A stretch of 64,000 nt of DNA from Serpentinimonas maccroryi (GTDB lineage Bacteria; Pseudomonadota; Gammaproteobacteria; Burkholderiales; Burkholderiaceae_C): the NCBI RefSeq assembly GCF_000828915.1, contig NZ_AP014569.1:2108001-2172000 (forward strand), in the 5' to 3' direction. The position numbers were made by a program, and so were the translations under genes. Positions 35,560 to 43,262 of the stretch are shown piece by piece. Position 1 is the stretch's first letter, and every line of letters begins with the position of its first letter. The notes below the pieces were generated by a model that had not been told where the DNA came from, made no database searches, and saw only the letters and a list, made by a program, of their open reading frames with translations.

Positions 35560-35991
35560 TCACACGCCCTCCACGATCACGCCCATCGAGCGGGCCGATC
35601 CGGCGATGGTGCGCACAGCGGCATCGATGCTGGCCGCGTTCATGTCTTTCATCTTGGTCTTGGCGATCTCTTCGAGCTGAGCCCGGGTGATCTTGCCGAC
35701 CTTCTGCTTGTTCGGCACCGGCGAGCCTTTGTCGAGCTTGATCGATTTCTTGATCAGCGTCGTGGCCGGCGGGGTTTTGATGATGAAGGTGAAGCTCTTG
35801 TCGGCAAACGCGGTGATGACCACCGGCAGCGGCAAGCCCGGCTCCATGCCCTGGGTTTGGGCATTGAAGGCCTTGCAGAACTCCATGATGTTGAGCCCGC
35901 GCTGACCCAGCGCCGGACCGATCGGGGGGGAGGGGTTGGCCTTACAAGCTGGCACCTGCAGCTTGATGAAGCCGACGATTTTCTTCGCCAT
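35560..35991 (-). CDS. rplK: 50S ribosomal protein L11
   Basis: 143 residues starting [15 protein letters not shown]. The N-domain has [26 protein letters not shown]. The C-domain ends in the GSARSMGV segment. L11 binds the GTPase-associated centre of 23S rRNA. In most proteobacteria nusG and secE lie directly upstream. Here the gap leads instead to the divergent ispB, so the operon begins at rplK. Confidence 0.99.
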   Translation of the reverse strand: MAKKIVGFIKLQVPACKANPSPPIGPALGQRGLNIMEFCKAFNAQTQGMEPGLPLPVVITAFADKSFTFIIKTPPATTLIKKSIKLDKGSPVPNKQKVGKITRAQLEEIAKTKMKDMNAASIDAAVRTIAGSARSMGVIVEGV

Positions 35992-36286
35992 GTAGAATTA
36001 CTCCATCGAGTTCAAACGGCCAAGCACCCGGCACGGGCGCCCAGCCTCCTCGCAAACCCGGTCCATGATTCGTCTTTTGAGCCGAGTGCAGCCCAAAGCT
36101 GCATCCACCCCGCTGGCTACGGACCTAAAGCGCCAGCAGCCAAAGCAACACCACCCGCAGGCAGCTGTTTTTGGCAAAGACCGCCATGATAGCACAGATC
36201 GGCTTTAGCCGCACCGTTCAATCAGGCCTGAGGGCCTCTTTATAATCCTGACTATATTTTCATCGCTACGCAAAGCACCCGATTCA
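35992..36286. promoter_or_regulatory. Divergent promoter region between rplK and ispB
   Basis: About 295 bases without a gene. On the plus strand TATAAT at 36241-36246 is a perfect -10 box about 40 bases before ispB. TTCAAT at 36217-36222 is a weak -35 at 18-base spacing. A short inverted repeat AGGCC-TGAG-GGCCT overlaps the spacer. On the minus strand, TATCAT (36186-36191) could be the -10 of the rplK operon, with a leader of about 190 bases, but it has no good -35. A 65-codon minus-strand frame here is not protein-like. Confidence 0.45.
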
Positions 36287-37297
36287 TTGAGCGCCGTGCC
36301 CCCTTCCGCCACCCACACCCCTGCCACCGCCTCCCCTGCTCCTGCCCTGGCGCTGGTCGCGGATGACATGCAAGTGGTCGATGGCGTGATCCGCCAACAG
36401 CTGGGCAGCGAGGTGTTGCTGGTGGGCCAGGTGGCCGAATACATCATCGGCGCCGGCGGCAAACGGGTGCGCCCGGCGCTGCTGCTGCTGATGTGCCAAG
36501 CGCTGGGCTGCACCGACGCCCGCCGCCACAGCCTGGCGGCGGTGGTCGAGTTCATCCACACCGCCACCTTGCTGCACGACGACGTGGTCGATGAGTCGGC
36601 CCTGCGCCGCGGCCGCGACACCGCCAACCACCTGTTTGGCAACGCCGCCAGCGTGCTGGTGGGCGATTTTTTGTACTCGCGCGCCTTCCAGATGATGGTG
36701 CAAGCCGGGCTGATGCGCGTCATGGACGTGCTCGCCGACGCCACCAACGTGATCGCCGAGGGCGAGGTGTTGCAGCTGATGCAGATGCACGACGCCGCGC
36801 TCGACGAAGCCGCCTACCTGCGCGTGATCCGCGCCAAGACCGCCAAACTGTTTGAAGCCAGCGCCCGCCTAGCCGCCATCCTGGCCCAGAGCGACGCCGC
36901 CACCGAAGCCCACTGCGCCGACTACGGGCAGTCGCTCGGCGCCGCCTTCCAAGTCATCGACGACGTGCTCGACTACGAAGGCGAAGTCGATGAAATGGGC
37001 AAAAGCCTGGGCGACGACCTGCGCGAAGGCAAGGTCACGCTGCCCCTGATCTGCACCCTGCAACGCTGCAGCCCCAGCGAAGCGGCCCTGATCCGCGCCG
37101 CCATCGAGCAAGGCAACAGCGCCCAGCTGCCCGAGATCATCCAAATCGTGCGCCGCAGCGGCGGCTTGGCCGACGCGCGCTTGGCCGCCCAAGCCCAAGC
37201 CCAGCGCGCCATCGCCGCCGCCCAAACCCTACCGACCAGCCCCGGCCGCGAGGCTTTGATACAATGGGCGGCTGCACTGCTGGAGCGCCGCTCATAG
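36287..37297 (+). CDS. ispB: Octaprenyl diphosphate synthase (polyprenyl synthetase)
   Basis: 336 residues with TTG start 36287. A GTG at 36296 is the alternative, and the first ATG lies at the 28th codon, where homology begins. Polyprenyl-synthase motifs are the first Asp-rich motif LLHDDVVDES, the GGKRVRPALLL segment and the second Asp-rich motif FQVIDDVLDYEG. It makes the side chain of ubiquinone. The family usually neighbours rplU-rpmA-obgE. Here it is divergent from rplK and followed by tRNA-Pro. Confidence 0.93.
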   Translation: MSAVPPSATHTPATASPAPALALVADDMQVVDGVIRQQLGSEVLLVGQVAEYIIGAGGKRVRPALLLLMCQALGCTDARRHSLAAVVEFIHTATLLHDDVVDESALRRGRDTANHLFGNAASVLVGDFLYSRAFQMMVQAGLMRVMDVLADATNVIAEGEVLQLMQMHDAALDEAAYLRVIRAKTAKLFEASARLAAILAQSDAATEAHCADYGQSLGAAFQVIDDVLDYEGEVDEMGKSLGDDLREGKVTLPLICTLQRCSPSEAALIRAAIEQGNSAQLPEIIQIVRRSGGLADARLAAQAQAQRAIAAAQTLPTSPGREALIQWAAALLERRS

Positions 37298-37349
37298 CAC
37301 AAACCGCCCCCTAGGCACGGGGTGCGTTGCAAGGTGCACAGTCCACACA

Positions 37350-37426
37350 CGGGGTGTAGCTTAGCCTGGTAGAGCGCTACGTTCGGGACGTAGAGGCCGG
37401 AGGTTCGAATCCTCTCACCCCGACCA
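37350..37426 (+). tRNA. tRNA-Pro (anticodon CGG)
   Basis: A 77-base cloverleaf with a 7-bp acceptor stem (CGGGGTG with CACCCCG), D-arm, anticodon stem CTACG/CGTAG around loop TTCGGGA (anticodon CGG, reading CCG) and T-loop TTCGAAT. The CCA end is encoded at 37424-37426. It follows ispB by 52 bases. A TACAAT at 37260-37265 inside ispB could be part of its promoter. The accessory region begins directly after it, so it is a possible integration point. No copy of its 3' end was found elsewhere in the window. Confidence 0.96.
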
Positions 37427-37666
37427 GAAATTTCCCTGCAAATCAATTGATTAAGAGATCCTCAAGCGGGTGCTCTTTCATTTCCAGTGCAGCCTGGTGG
37501 CAATTTCGTGGCAATTTCTGCCCGTTCGCCCCACTTCTGCGCAGGAAGGCTAAAACGCTTCCCATAAACCTTGCTCCACAACTGACCTGCCCCCATTGAC
37601 CGTACCATTGTTTCGGAGAAGTCCTGGGGGTTGAAGGTTAATCGATTTTTTGTCTTTGAGGCTGGT

Positions 37667-37700
37667 CAGCAGCACCGCCAGCGCGCTGGCGGTGCTGCTG
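37667..37700. repeat. 34-base perfect palindrome
   Basis: CAGCAGCACCGCCAGCG is followed immediately by its exact reverse complement, with no spacer. The 17-bp arms would form a cruciform or, in RNA, a hairpin. There is no T run on either side, so it is not a standard terminator. It may be a protein-binding site, a mobile-element end or a REP-type sequence. Confidence 0.85.
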
Positions 37701-37768
37701 GGCGAATCGTACCGGCGGGATACGCCCTAGGCTGCTGTGTGGCCTGACACAGACTGCGCCACAAAAGC

Positions 37769-37802
37769 AAAAAGGCGACCGTTTTGAGTCGGTCGCCTTT
37801 TC
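37769..37802. terminator. Bidirectional intrinsic terminator
   Basis: A perfect 13-bp stem (AAAAAGGCGACCG at 37769-37781 with its complement at 37790-37802) closes an 8-base loop. The A and T runs at the ends let it act on both strands. It can end the tRNA-Pro transcript from the left and the THDCDL operon from the right, whose last gene stops at 37936. Confidence 0.8.
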
Positions 37803-37935
37803 GGGATGCATCGGTAAACTTTTGATTTACCTAGAATTTTTGTGGCGGTGGACTTTGCTCAAAGAAAAAACGGGGGCCTACAACCCGTGCGGGTTTGGGT
37901 GGAATCCATCGTGTTGGCGCGGCAATCCCGAGCCC

Positions 37936-38793
37936 CTACGCCGGCATTTCACCCGCCGGCAGAAAGTCGCCTTGATCGCCATCTCGCAGGCTGATGTGCT
38001 CCAAGCGCCACTGATCCACGCGGCGCAGATCAGCCAGCGTCAGGCGCGTGTCTGCCACGGCTTCGCAAGCGTCGAGCGCGATCTCCGTGGCAACGTCGGG
38101 TTTGCCGTAGGTCTTTTCGAACATCTCGCGCAGCTGCCCGGCGACCCGCTCAGCCGACAGCCTCGCTTCGGTGCCGCCCTCGGTGGCGTCGTAGACAACG
38201 GACACTGAGAGCGCGTAGGGCTCGCCCTCGGCCGCTTCTGCGCCTCGCTGCTCGCCCAGATCGAAGAACAGTCCGACCAGATGCTTCGCGTCGGGCTCCA
38301 GAATCTTGGCGATCAGCTGCTCGACGGTATGCTTGCCAGAGCGCTTGCGCAGCCGCTTCTCGAAAGCATTGGGGAAGGCCGGTCGGCCGTATCGCGCGGC
38401 AAGCCATTGCTTCAGCGCACGCTTTGCGTCAACCGGCAGCGCGTGGCTGTGGTCTTTGGCTGCGCTCCCGGCAAAGTCACCTTTCGGCACGCTGCGGCGA
38501 TCAGCATGCCGGAGCTCAAGGATCAGCGGCGCAGCATCGGTGGCCTCGTAGGCGAGGTGGAGTCGTCGCGGGTTCTTGGCGTAGGAGAGCTGTGGGTCAG
38601 GCTTGGGGTCCTTGACGACCAACTCGGCGATGATGACCTCAACGCAGCGCTCGCTGTCATGCACCAAGTCGCAATCATGGGTGATGACGATGACGCGGCG
38701 CCCTTGGTCGTTCGCACTGACCAGTTCCAATGCAGCAGCGGCCTCGCAGCTTAGAAGATCGCCCTGTCGCCAGTCGGTATCGCGCGGCAGCAT
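37936..38793 (-). CDS. Protein of unknown function with an ITHDCDL motif
   Basis: 285 residues from ATG 38793, after a GGGGGG ribosome-binding stretch. The frame upstream overlaps the preceding gene's end. It has a WRQGDLL start, then the striking VIVITHDCDLVHDSERCVEVIIAEL at about 33-57, with clustered His, Asp and Cys that could bind metal. A basic central part and an acidic C-terminal part follow. There are no membrane segments or signal. I do not recognise the family. It is the last gene of a three-gene operon with a HTH protein and a TIGR04255-type protein. It may be a defence or toxin component, but nothing in the sequence proves that. Confidence 0.75.
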   Translation of the reverse strand: MLPRDTDWRQGDLLSCEAAAALELVSANDQGRRVIVITHDCDLVHDSERCVEVIIAELVVKDPKPDPQLSYAKNPRRLHLAYEATDAAPLILELRHADRRSVPKGDFAGSAAKDHSHALPVDAKRALKQWLAARYGRPAFPNAFEKRLRKRSGKHTVEQLIAKILEPDAKHLVGLFFDLGEQRGAEAAEGEPYALSVSVVYDATEGGTEARLSAERVAGQLREMFEKTYGKPDVATEIALDACEAVADTRLTLADLRRVDQWRLEHISLRDGDQGDFLPAGEMPA

Positions 38794-38809
38794 CCATCGC
38801 CCCCCAATC

Positions 38810-39448
38810 CTATCGCTCGAGGGACCCGGGAATGGACATCTCGGTACGCCAATCATCCGAGGGCTGCGCTTTCGACTTCGCCAAGCCTGATCGGTCGTAG
38901 GCCGCATCCATAGCCTGGGCTTCGGCGATCAGCGACTGGATGTGCGATGGTAAGAGCTGCCCGGCAGCAGCGAGATCCATCAGGGACCGGCCCTCAAAGG
39001 CCTTCATCTTCAGCATGGAAGGCGCACGGGCGACTCGGGCGTCTCGGAAAGCGTCGGCGGCATGACTGAGGGCGTGAATCCGCTCCAACTTGTCAGGCTC
39101 GGGTGTTGCCTCGCCGCCGATCCACTTGTAGACCGCTTGCCTGGAGACGCCGAACACCGTGGCCAGATCGGCGATGGCCGAGTTCAACACCTGGCGGATG
39201 TTGCCGAGGTGCTCAGAGGCAGACCGCAGGTCAGGGCGTTGCTCTTGGCTGTCGTCAGTCATCCCCACATCGATGTGGATGGGAACGCGCGCCTCCAACA
39301 TCCTGCGCCATTCCCTAGCGTGAGAGATGTCGAAAACGCTGCCACTGCCACCCGCTGCAAAGCCGATCAGCGCAAAGGCGGTGGCAGCGGCCCCGATAGG
39401 CGAGGCGAGCGGCACCGTTCGATTGGAAGACGGGGTCGAGGTGTACAT
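38810..39448 (-). CDS. Helix-turn-helix protein with N-terminal hydrophobic segment
   Basis: 212 residues. Near residues 14-36 there is a hydrophobic stretch (SPIGAAATAFALIGFAAGG) long enough to cross the membrane. A helix-turn-helix of the XRE/Cro type lies at about 93-125 (IADLATVFGVSRQAVYKWIGG). A helical C-terminal half follows. The middle gene of the operon, it begins 19 bases after the TIGR04255-type gene and ends 16 bases before the next start. It may regulate the operon through the direct repeats upstream of the first gene. A membrane-anchored HTH protein is unusual, and the segment could also be a buried helix. Confidence 0.75.
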   Translation of the reverse strand: MYTSTPSSNRTVPLASPIGAAATAFALIGFAAGGSGSVFDISHAREWRRMLEARVPIHIDVGMTDDSQEQRPDLRSASEHLGNIRQVLNSAIADLATVFGVSRQAVYKWIGGEATPEPDKLERIHALSHAADAFRDARVARAPSMLKMKAFEGRSLMDLAAAGQLLPSHIQSLIAEAQAMDAAYDRSGLAKSKAQPSDDWRTEMSIPGSLER

Positions 39449-39467
39449 GGCGTCTGTTTAGTCTGGT

Positions 39468-40256
39468 TCAGGCCCACGCGGCGCGTGCATGATCCGTCGT
39501 CGTCGCTCCGAAGGCAGACTTGATGGTCGCATGCAGCGAGAGCAACTGCTCACCCAGCTTGTCCAGATCGATCGGCATGCGGCCTTCGACAAAATGGTCT
39601 GTATCGATGACCGCGTGCGCCCAAGGCTCTTTCAGATCGAATTTCGGATCGATCATCAAGCCGTTGGGCTGCATGTCCGGCGGGAACCCCAAGGGAGCAG
39701 TCATCCTGTGCACCCGGGTCACGAGCGTCCCGGTCTGCACCAGTGGGCCAGAGTCCGTGCCAAAGACGGCTTCCGTCAGTCCGTAGCGCAGCTCGGCATT
39801 GAACTCGAACCCATGCAATCCGCTGACGAGATACTGCTCCACGCTCTCACCGGCGCGAGGCCACACGGCATCTAGGTAGCGAAGGCCCAACCGACTGACG
39901 TGATCGAGGGTTGCCACCTCATGCACGGCCGCCAAGCCGCGCAGCAACTCCGGGATGAACACATTGTGCGTATCGTAGTGGGTGGTGTGGTAGGTGATGG
40001 CCGACGGTGCGAGAATGAACCCAGCCGTTCGATCACCGCGGGTGAGGAGCCACTGAGGCGCCTGCGCAACCTGCGGCTCTGCTTGCAGCGCTAGGCCGGG
40101 CCCCGGCACAACCAAGTGCGTGACCTGTTGCGACTCGAACAACGGATAGCCCTCGCGCCGCAGACGATCCTGGATCTGATCCACGTACTTGGACATCGCG
40201 GCAACAGGGTTGAAGCGCGCCTGCGCGAGCGCGTAGTACACCGGCGCGTTCGACAT
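39468..40256 (-). CDS. TIGR04255-family protein
   Basis: 262 residues from ATG 40256 (MSNAPVYYALAQARFNPV), preceded directly by an AGAGG ribosome-binding sequence. The pattern is that of the TIGR04255 family: an N-terminal PVYYALAQARFNP, a central WLLTRGDRTAGFILAPSAITYHTTHYD, then RLGLRYLDAV and a C-terminal helix with Leu/Ser repeats. The family is spread sporadically across bacteria and its function is unknown. It is the first gene of a leftward three-gene operon. Direct repeats lie 32-53 bases upstream of its start. Confidence 0.75.
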   Translation of the reverse strand: MSNAPVYYALAQARFNPVAAMSKYVDQIQDRLRREGYPLFESQQVTHLVVPGPGLALQAEPQVAQAPQWLLTRGDRTAGFILAPSAITYHTTHYDTHNVFIPELLRGLAAVHEVATLDHVSRLGLRYLDAVWPRAGESVEQYLVSGLHGFEFNAELRYGLTEAVFGTDSGPLVQTGTLVTRVHRMTAPLGFPPDMQPNGLMIDPKFDLKEPWAHAVIDTDHFVEGRMPIDLDKLGEQLLSLHATIKSAFGATTTDHARAAWA

Positions 40257-40287
40257 CCTCTGGCTCACTGCTAGACTCCGATCATTG

Positions 40288-40309
40288 CTTGGTTGACGAC
40301 TTGGTTGAC
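40288..40309. promoter_or_regulatory. Tandem direct repeat, probable operator of the TIGR04255 operon
   Basis: CTTGGTTGAC occurs at 40288-40297 and again, identical, at 40300-40309, 12 bases apart start to start. It lies 32-53 bases before the TIGR04255 gene start and after a possible minus-strand -10 (TAAACT near 40312-40317). This is the geometry of an operator for a HTH repressor, perhaps the HTH protein of the same operon. No protein binding is shown. Confidence 0.5.
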
Positions 40310-40361
40310 AGTTTACACCATGATTGACATGTGCCGGCTCCCCCCAGCGGCCACTGTAATA

Positions 40362-40401
40362 TTTTTGAGCGACTTCCTGCTTGTAAACATGTTTTTGAGC
40401 G
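40362..40401. promoter_or_regulatory. Spaced repeats upstream of the Fic gene
   Basis: TTTTTGAGCG occurs at 40362-40371 and again at 40392-40401, exactly 30 bases apart. The self-complementary AAACATGTTT (40385-40394) overlaps the second copy. ATAAT near 40421 gives a CATAAT-type -10 just before the ATG at 40431. The arrangement suggests regulated transcription of the fic gene. Confidence 0.4.
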
Positions 40402-40430
40402 CCCAAGCACCTTTTTGCGCATAATCGGCC

Positions 40431-42032
40431 ATGGAAACGCAAAACCTGCTCGGGGGCGCTTGGTTGGTGGCTCGATATGGCATCGAGATCGTCATGCCCT
40501 TGGCGGTGCACAGCCGCATCGGTGGCCGCCGCACCACGGTGCAGTTGGCCGATGGCACCCAGACCGAGACCTTTGTCGAAGCCATGCGGCCCAGCGCGGA
40601 TTTGCGTGGGCATCTGACCTTCCACCTCAAGCACGAGGTCTTGCACCTGGAACTGCTCTGGCGCTTGTGCGCGCAGATCGATGCAGGCGAACTGGTGCGC
40701 TGGATTGAGGCCGAACCCAGCGGCCTTTACGCCAGGAAGGCGGGTTTTTTGTACGAATGGCTCACCGGGCGTCAACTGGATGTGCGCCTGCCCATCGCCG
40801 GCCCCTATGTGGACGTGCTCGATGCGCGCAAACTGGTGGCCGCAACCCCCGAGTGCTCGGTACCCAACCGCCGCTGGCGCGTGCGCGACAACCTGCCCGG
40901 AACGCCCGCCTTTTGCCCCATCGTGCGCAAGACCGGGGCTTTTGCGGCTGCGCTGGCGATCGATATTGCGCACCTGCTGCACGAGCTCGAACTCGAGTTT
41001 GGGGAAGATCTGCTCGTGCGCTCGGCGGTCTGGATGACGCTGCGCGAAAGCAAATCGAGCTTTGCCATCGAGGGCGAGGCCGATCAAGCCGATCGCATCC
41101 AGCGCTTTGCCGCTGTGCTGGCGCGGCGCACCGGACAGGGAGCCTTGCCACTCGATGAGGCCGCGTTGGCGCAGCTGCAGTCCGAGATTCTGGGCCAGCG
41201 CACCACGCTGCAGCGCTGCGGCATCCGCCAGTCGCCGGTGTTTGTGGGTGAGGTGCACCGTTACCAAGAGCTGGTGCACTACGTGGCCCCACCGGCAGAC
41301 GAGCTACGGGCCATGCTCGACGGGCTCAGCGCCTTTTGGCAGCGCACCCAGGGCCAGTCGGCGCTGCTGCGCAGTGCCGTGCTGGCTTTTGGTTTTGTCT
41401 ATATCCACCCGCTGGCCGATGGCAACGGGCGCGTGCATCGGTTTTTGGTAAACGACGCCTTGCGCCGCGACGGGGTCGTCAAAGAGCCGATGATCCTGCC
41501 GCTCTCGTCCCTGATCACCAGCGACGCTGCAGAGCGGCGCGCATACGACCGCATCCTCGATACGGTCTCGAGCCCGCTGATGGGCGCTCTGTCTGGGGCA
41601 TACGCGTTTGGCCCGCAACAGACGCTTTACCCCGACGGCATTCGATCGAATTTCGTGTTCACGGGTGAGGCGGTGGCGCGGCCGGTCTGGCGCTACCTGG
41701 ATTTGACGCCCCACGTGGTCTATCTGGCCGATGTGCTGGCGCGCACCATCCGGGTGGACATGCGCAATCAGTCGCGCTACCTGCGCAGCCACACCCGGGC
41801 CCGGGCGGCGATCAAGGACATCGTCGAGATGCCTGACGCGCAGATCGATCGCGTCATTCGCTCGATCGAGGCCAATCAAGGCCAGTTGTCGAATGTGCTG
41901 GCCAAGGAGCTGCCCTTGCTGGCCGAGCCCGGCATCTGGCCGTCCATCGTGCAAGCCGTGGCGCGCGCTTTTGCTGGCTTGCAGACTGGCATCGCCACCA
42001 AGCCCAACCCCGCTGGCGCCATCGACGAGTAA
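40431..42032 (+). CDS. Fic-domain protein, probable AMP-transferase with class II inhibitory helix
   Basis: 533 residues, ATG 40431. An N-terminal region (1-165) resembles the extended N-domain of large Fic proteins. An inhibitory helix with the S-x3-E-G pattern (S210, E214; SSFAIEGE) precedes the catalytic motif HPLADGNGRVHR (His 326). A C-terminal winged-helix-like part runs to about 500. Fic proteins usually transfer AMP from ATP to a target hydroxyl, and class II proteins inhibit themselves in cis. It is divergent from the TIGR04255 operon. A NERD gene follows after 63 bases. The target is unknown. Confidence 0.92.
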   Translation: METQNLLGGAWLVARYGIEIVMPLAVHSRIGGRRTTVQLADGTQTETFVEAMRPSADLRGHLTFHLKHEVLHLELLWRLCAQIDAGELVRWIEAEPSGLYARKAGFLYEWLTGRQLDVRLPIAGPYVDVLDARKLVAATPECSVPNRRWRVRDNLPGTPAFCPIVRKTGAFAAALAIDIAHLLHELELEFGEDLLVRSAVWMTLRESKSSFAIEGEADQADRIQRFAAVLARRTGQGALPLDEAALAQLQSEILGQRTTLQRCGIRQSPVFVGEVHRYQELVHYVAPPADELRAMLDGLSAFWQRTQGQSALLRSAVLAFGFVYIHPLADGNGRVHRFLVNDALRRDGVVKEPMILPLSSLITSDAAERRAYDRILDTVSSPLMGALSGAYAFGPQQTLYPDGIRSNFVFTGEAVARPVWRYLDLTPHVVYLADVLARTIRVDMRNQSRYLRSHTRARAAIKDIVEMPDAQIDRVIRSIEANQGQLSNVLAKELPLLAEPGIWPSIVQAVARAFAGLQTGIATKPNPAGAIDE

Positions 42033-42095
42033 AGGTGGCCTGAACCGGATTGTTTGGCATCATCGATGCCGTCACAAGACCCCAAAGGAGTGCAG

Positions 42096-42800
42096 ATGTC
42101 ATTGCTGTCGGTGTTCAAAGGCTGGCTGGGTGAAGCGCAGGGGGCGCTGGCGCACCGGCTGTTCTTGGACGACAAAATCTATCACCCGATCAACAACGTG
42201 ACGATTCCGACGGCCAACGGCAGCACGCAAATCGACCACGTCATCGTCTCGCGCTTCGGTCTTTTTGTCGTCGAGGCCAAAAACATGAACGGCTGGATCT
42301 TCGGCGACGAGCATGGCAAGCAGTGGACCCAGAGCCTCTACGGCAAAAAGCACCAGTTTCAAAACCCGCTGCACCAGAACTATCGGCACACCAAAGCCTT
42401 GGCCGAGTTTCTGGGAGTCGACCACGACAAGCTGCATTCGGTCGTGATGTTCTGGGGCGAGGCGCAGCTCAAAACCCAGATGCCACCCAATGTGATGACC
42501 GAGGGCTACGCGACCTACATCCAGAGCAAGCAGACCGTGCTGTTCTCGGATGAGGAAGTGGCCCAGTTGATCGAGGCGCTTCGTACCGGGATGTTGCCCA
42601 AGACTTGGGCTACCCGAAACGCCCACATCGCGTCGTTGCAACAGCGCCACAGCAGCACCACCACCTGTCCGAAATGCGGCGGGGCACTGATTCAGCGCAC
42701 AGCCAAATCAGGCCCCAACGCAGGACGCCCCTTCCTCGGCTGCACGAACTTTCCTAGGTGTCGCCACACCGCTGCCGTCAATGAGGGCAAGTCAGTTTGA
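42096..42800 (+). CDS. NERD nuclease-related domain protein with topoisomerase-type zinc ribbon
   Basis: 234 residues from ATG 42096, which has AAAGGAG just before it. The NERD domain (about 5-130) carries the Asp-Glu-x-Lys nuclease-like core in IDHVIVSRFGLFVVEAKN. A C-terminal zinc finger (CPKCGGALIQR then FLGCTNFPRCRH, about 195-225) is of the topoisomerase I type. It probably binds or cuts DNA. It ends at a TGA that lies inside repeat A, so the coding end and the island-end sequence merge. The Fic gene upstream is likely in the same unit. Confidence 0.88.
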   Translation: MSLLSVFKGWLGEAQGALAHRLFLDDKIYHPINNVTIPTANGSTQIDHVIVSRFGLFVVEAKNMNGWIFGDEHGKQWTQSLYGKKHQFQNPLHQNYRHTKALAEFLGVDHDKLHSVVMFWGEAQLKTQMPPNVMTEGYATYIQSKQTVLFSDEEVAQLIEALRTGMLPKTWATRNAHIASLQQRHSSTTTCPKCGGALIQRTAKSGPNAGRPFLGCTNFPRCRHTAAVNEGKSV

Positions 42801-42851
42801 CTCTGACCTGCTCGCATCAGAACCCATGCGGGTGACCAACACCGGTTGCTC
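42794..42851. repeat. Left copy of direct repeat A
   Basis: 58 bases matching 57454-57511 in about five of every six positions (the shared core is CTGCTCGCATCAGAACC, and the last 15 or so bases are identical). It begins on the stop codon of the NERD gene. It is followed after three bases by repeat B, so the left junction is compact. Confidence 0.8.
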
Positions 42852-42854
42852 TGA

Positions 42855-42925
42855 CCCGCGTGGCGTCGCGAAATCCGGCAACAAAAAAGCCCAACTGATA
42901 GCGGCTGGGCTTGGGATGGTGGTGG
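42855..42925. repeat. Left copy of 71-base direct repeat B (tRNA-Phe 3' end plus terminator)
   Basis: It matches 57672-57742 at 69 of 71 bases. It includes the terminator stem AGCCC...GGGCT and ends GGATGGTGGTGG, the complement of the tRNA-Phe CCA end. Beyond that point the left copy diverges (AGTCC instead of the acceptor arm), so no second tRNA is present. This is the form of an attachment-site remnant left by integration at tRNA-Phe. Confidence 0.85.
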
Positions 42926-43201
42926 TGGAGTCCACACCATAAAGAAAACGCTGATCCACGGCCCTGCGGAAGTCAGCGGATAGATCGTAGTGATTGAGGG
43001 CAAAAGGGGGGGCGCTCAGTGCTCCTCGCTGCACCTCGACACGCTCGCCGCCCCCCGGCGGGATCTGTCCGGTGAGCACCGGCGACGACAAAACTCGACC
43101 CTCCCGCTGCGCTCGTCAGGCAGTCGTTGGCATGGAGTCGCGGCCTGCATCTTCCATATACTAATTATTTTGCGCTGCACATCGGCGTGTTTTGCTACTG
43201 C

Positions 43202-43230
43202 TTGACATTCGTTTTTGATATGTATATGAT
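43202..43230 (+). promoter_or_regulatory. Strong sigma-70 promoter of the defence operon
   Basis: TTGACA (43202-43207) and TATGAT (43225-43230) are separated by 17 bases, with consensus -35 and one mismatch at -10. The WYL regulator starts 32 bases downstream. AT-rich, partly self-complementary sequence (TGATATGTATATGAT) overlaps the -10, a possible site for autoregulation as known for BrxR/CapW. The rest of the 42926-43262 gap holds GC-rich sequence without a recognisable gene. Confidence 0.75.
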
Positions 43231-43262
43231 TACGCAAAAGCTACTGAAACCAGCACACAAAC

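Larger units (their letters stand above)
37427..37935. other. Gene-free 509-base junction between tRNA-Pro and accessory DNA
   Basis: This stretch is more AT-rich than its surroundings and holds no convincing gene. It contains a tandem 11-base repeat (GTGGCAATTTC twice, near 37497-37520), a 34-base perfect palindrome, a bidirectional terminator and a short inverted repeat GGTAAA...TTTACC near 37812-37830. It looks like a scar left by earlier integrations downstream of the tRNA. A segment near 37585-37620 resembles the end of an IS3-type element, but no transposase is present. Confidence 0.5.

Noticed and set aside
37350-37426. tRNA-Pro as the attachment site of the whole 20-kb accessory region
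   Set aside because: No copy of its 3' end is found at 42.9 or 57.7 kb. The repeats there belong to tRNA-Phe.
37580-37640. Possible IS3-type terminal sequence (CTGACCTGCCCCCATTGACC)
   Set aside because: Only a short resemblance. No transposase frame, matching second end or target duplication is found.
37822-38208. 128-codon plus-strand frame after tRNA-Pro
   Set aside because: Most of it is antisense to the THDCDL-motif gene, and no ribosome-binding site precedes it.
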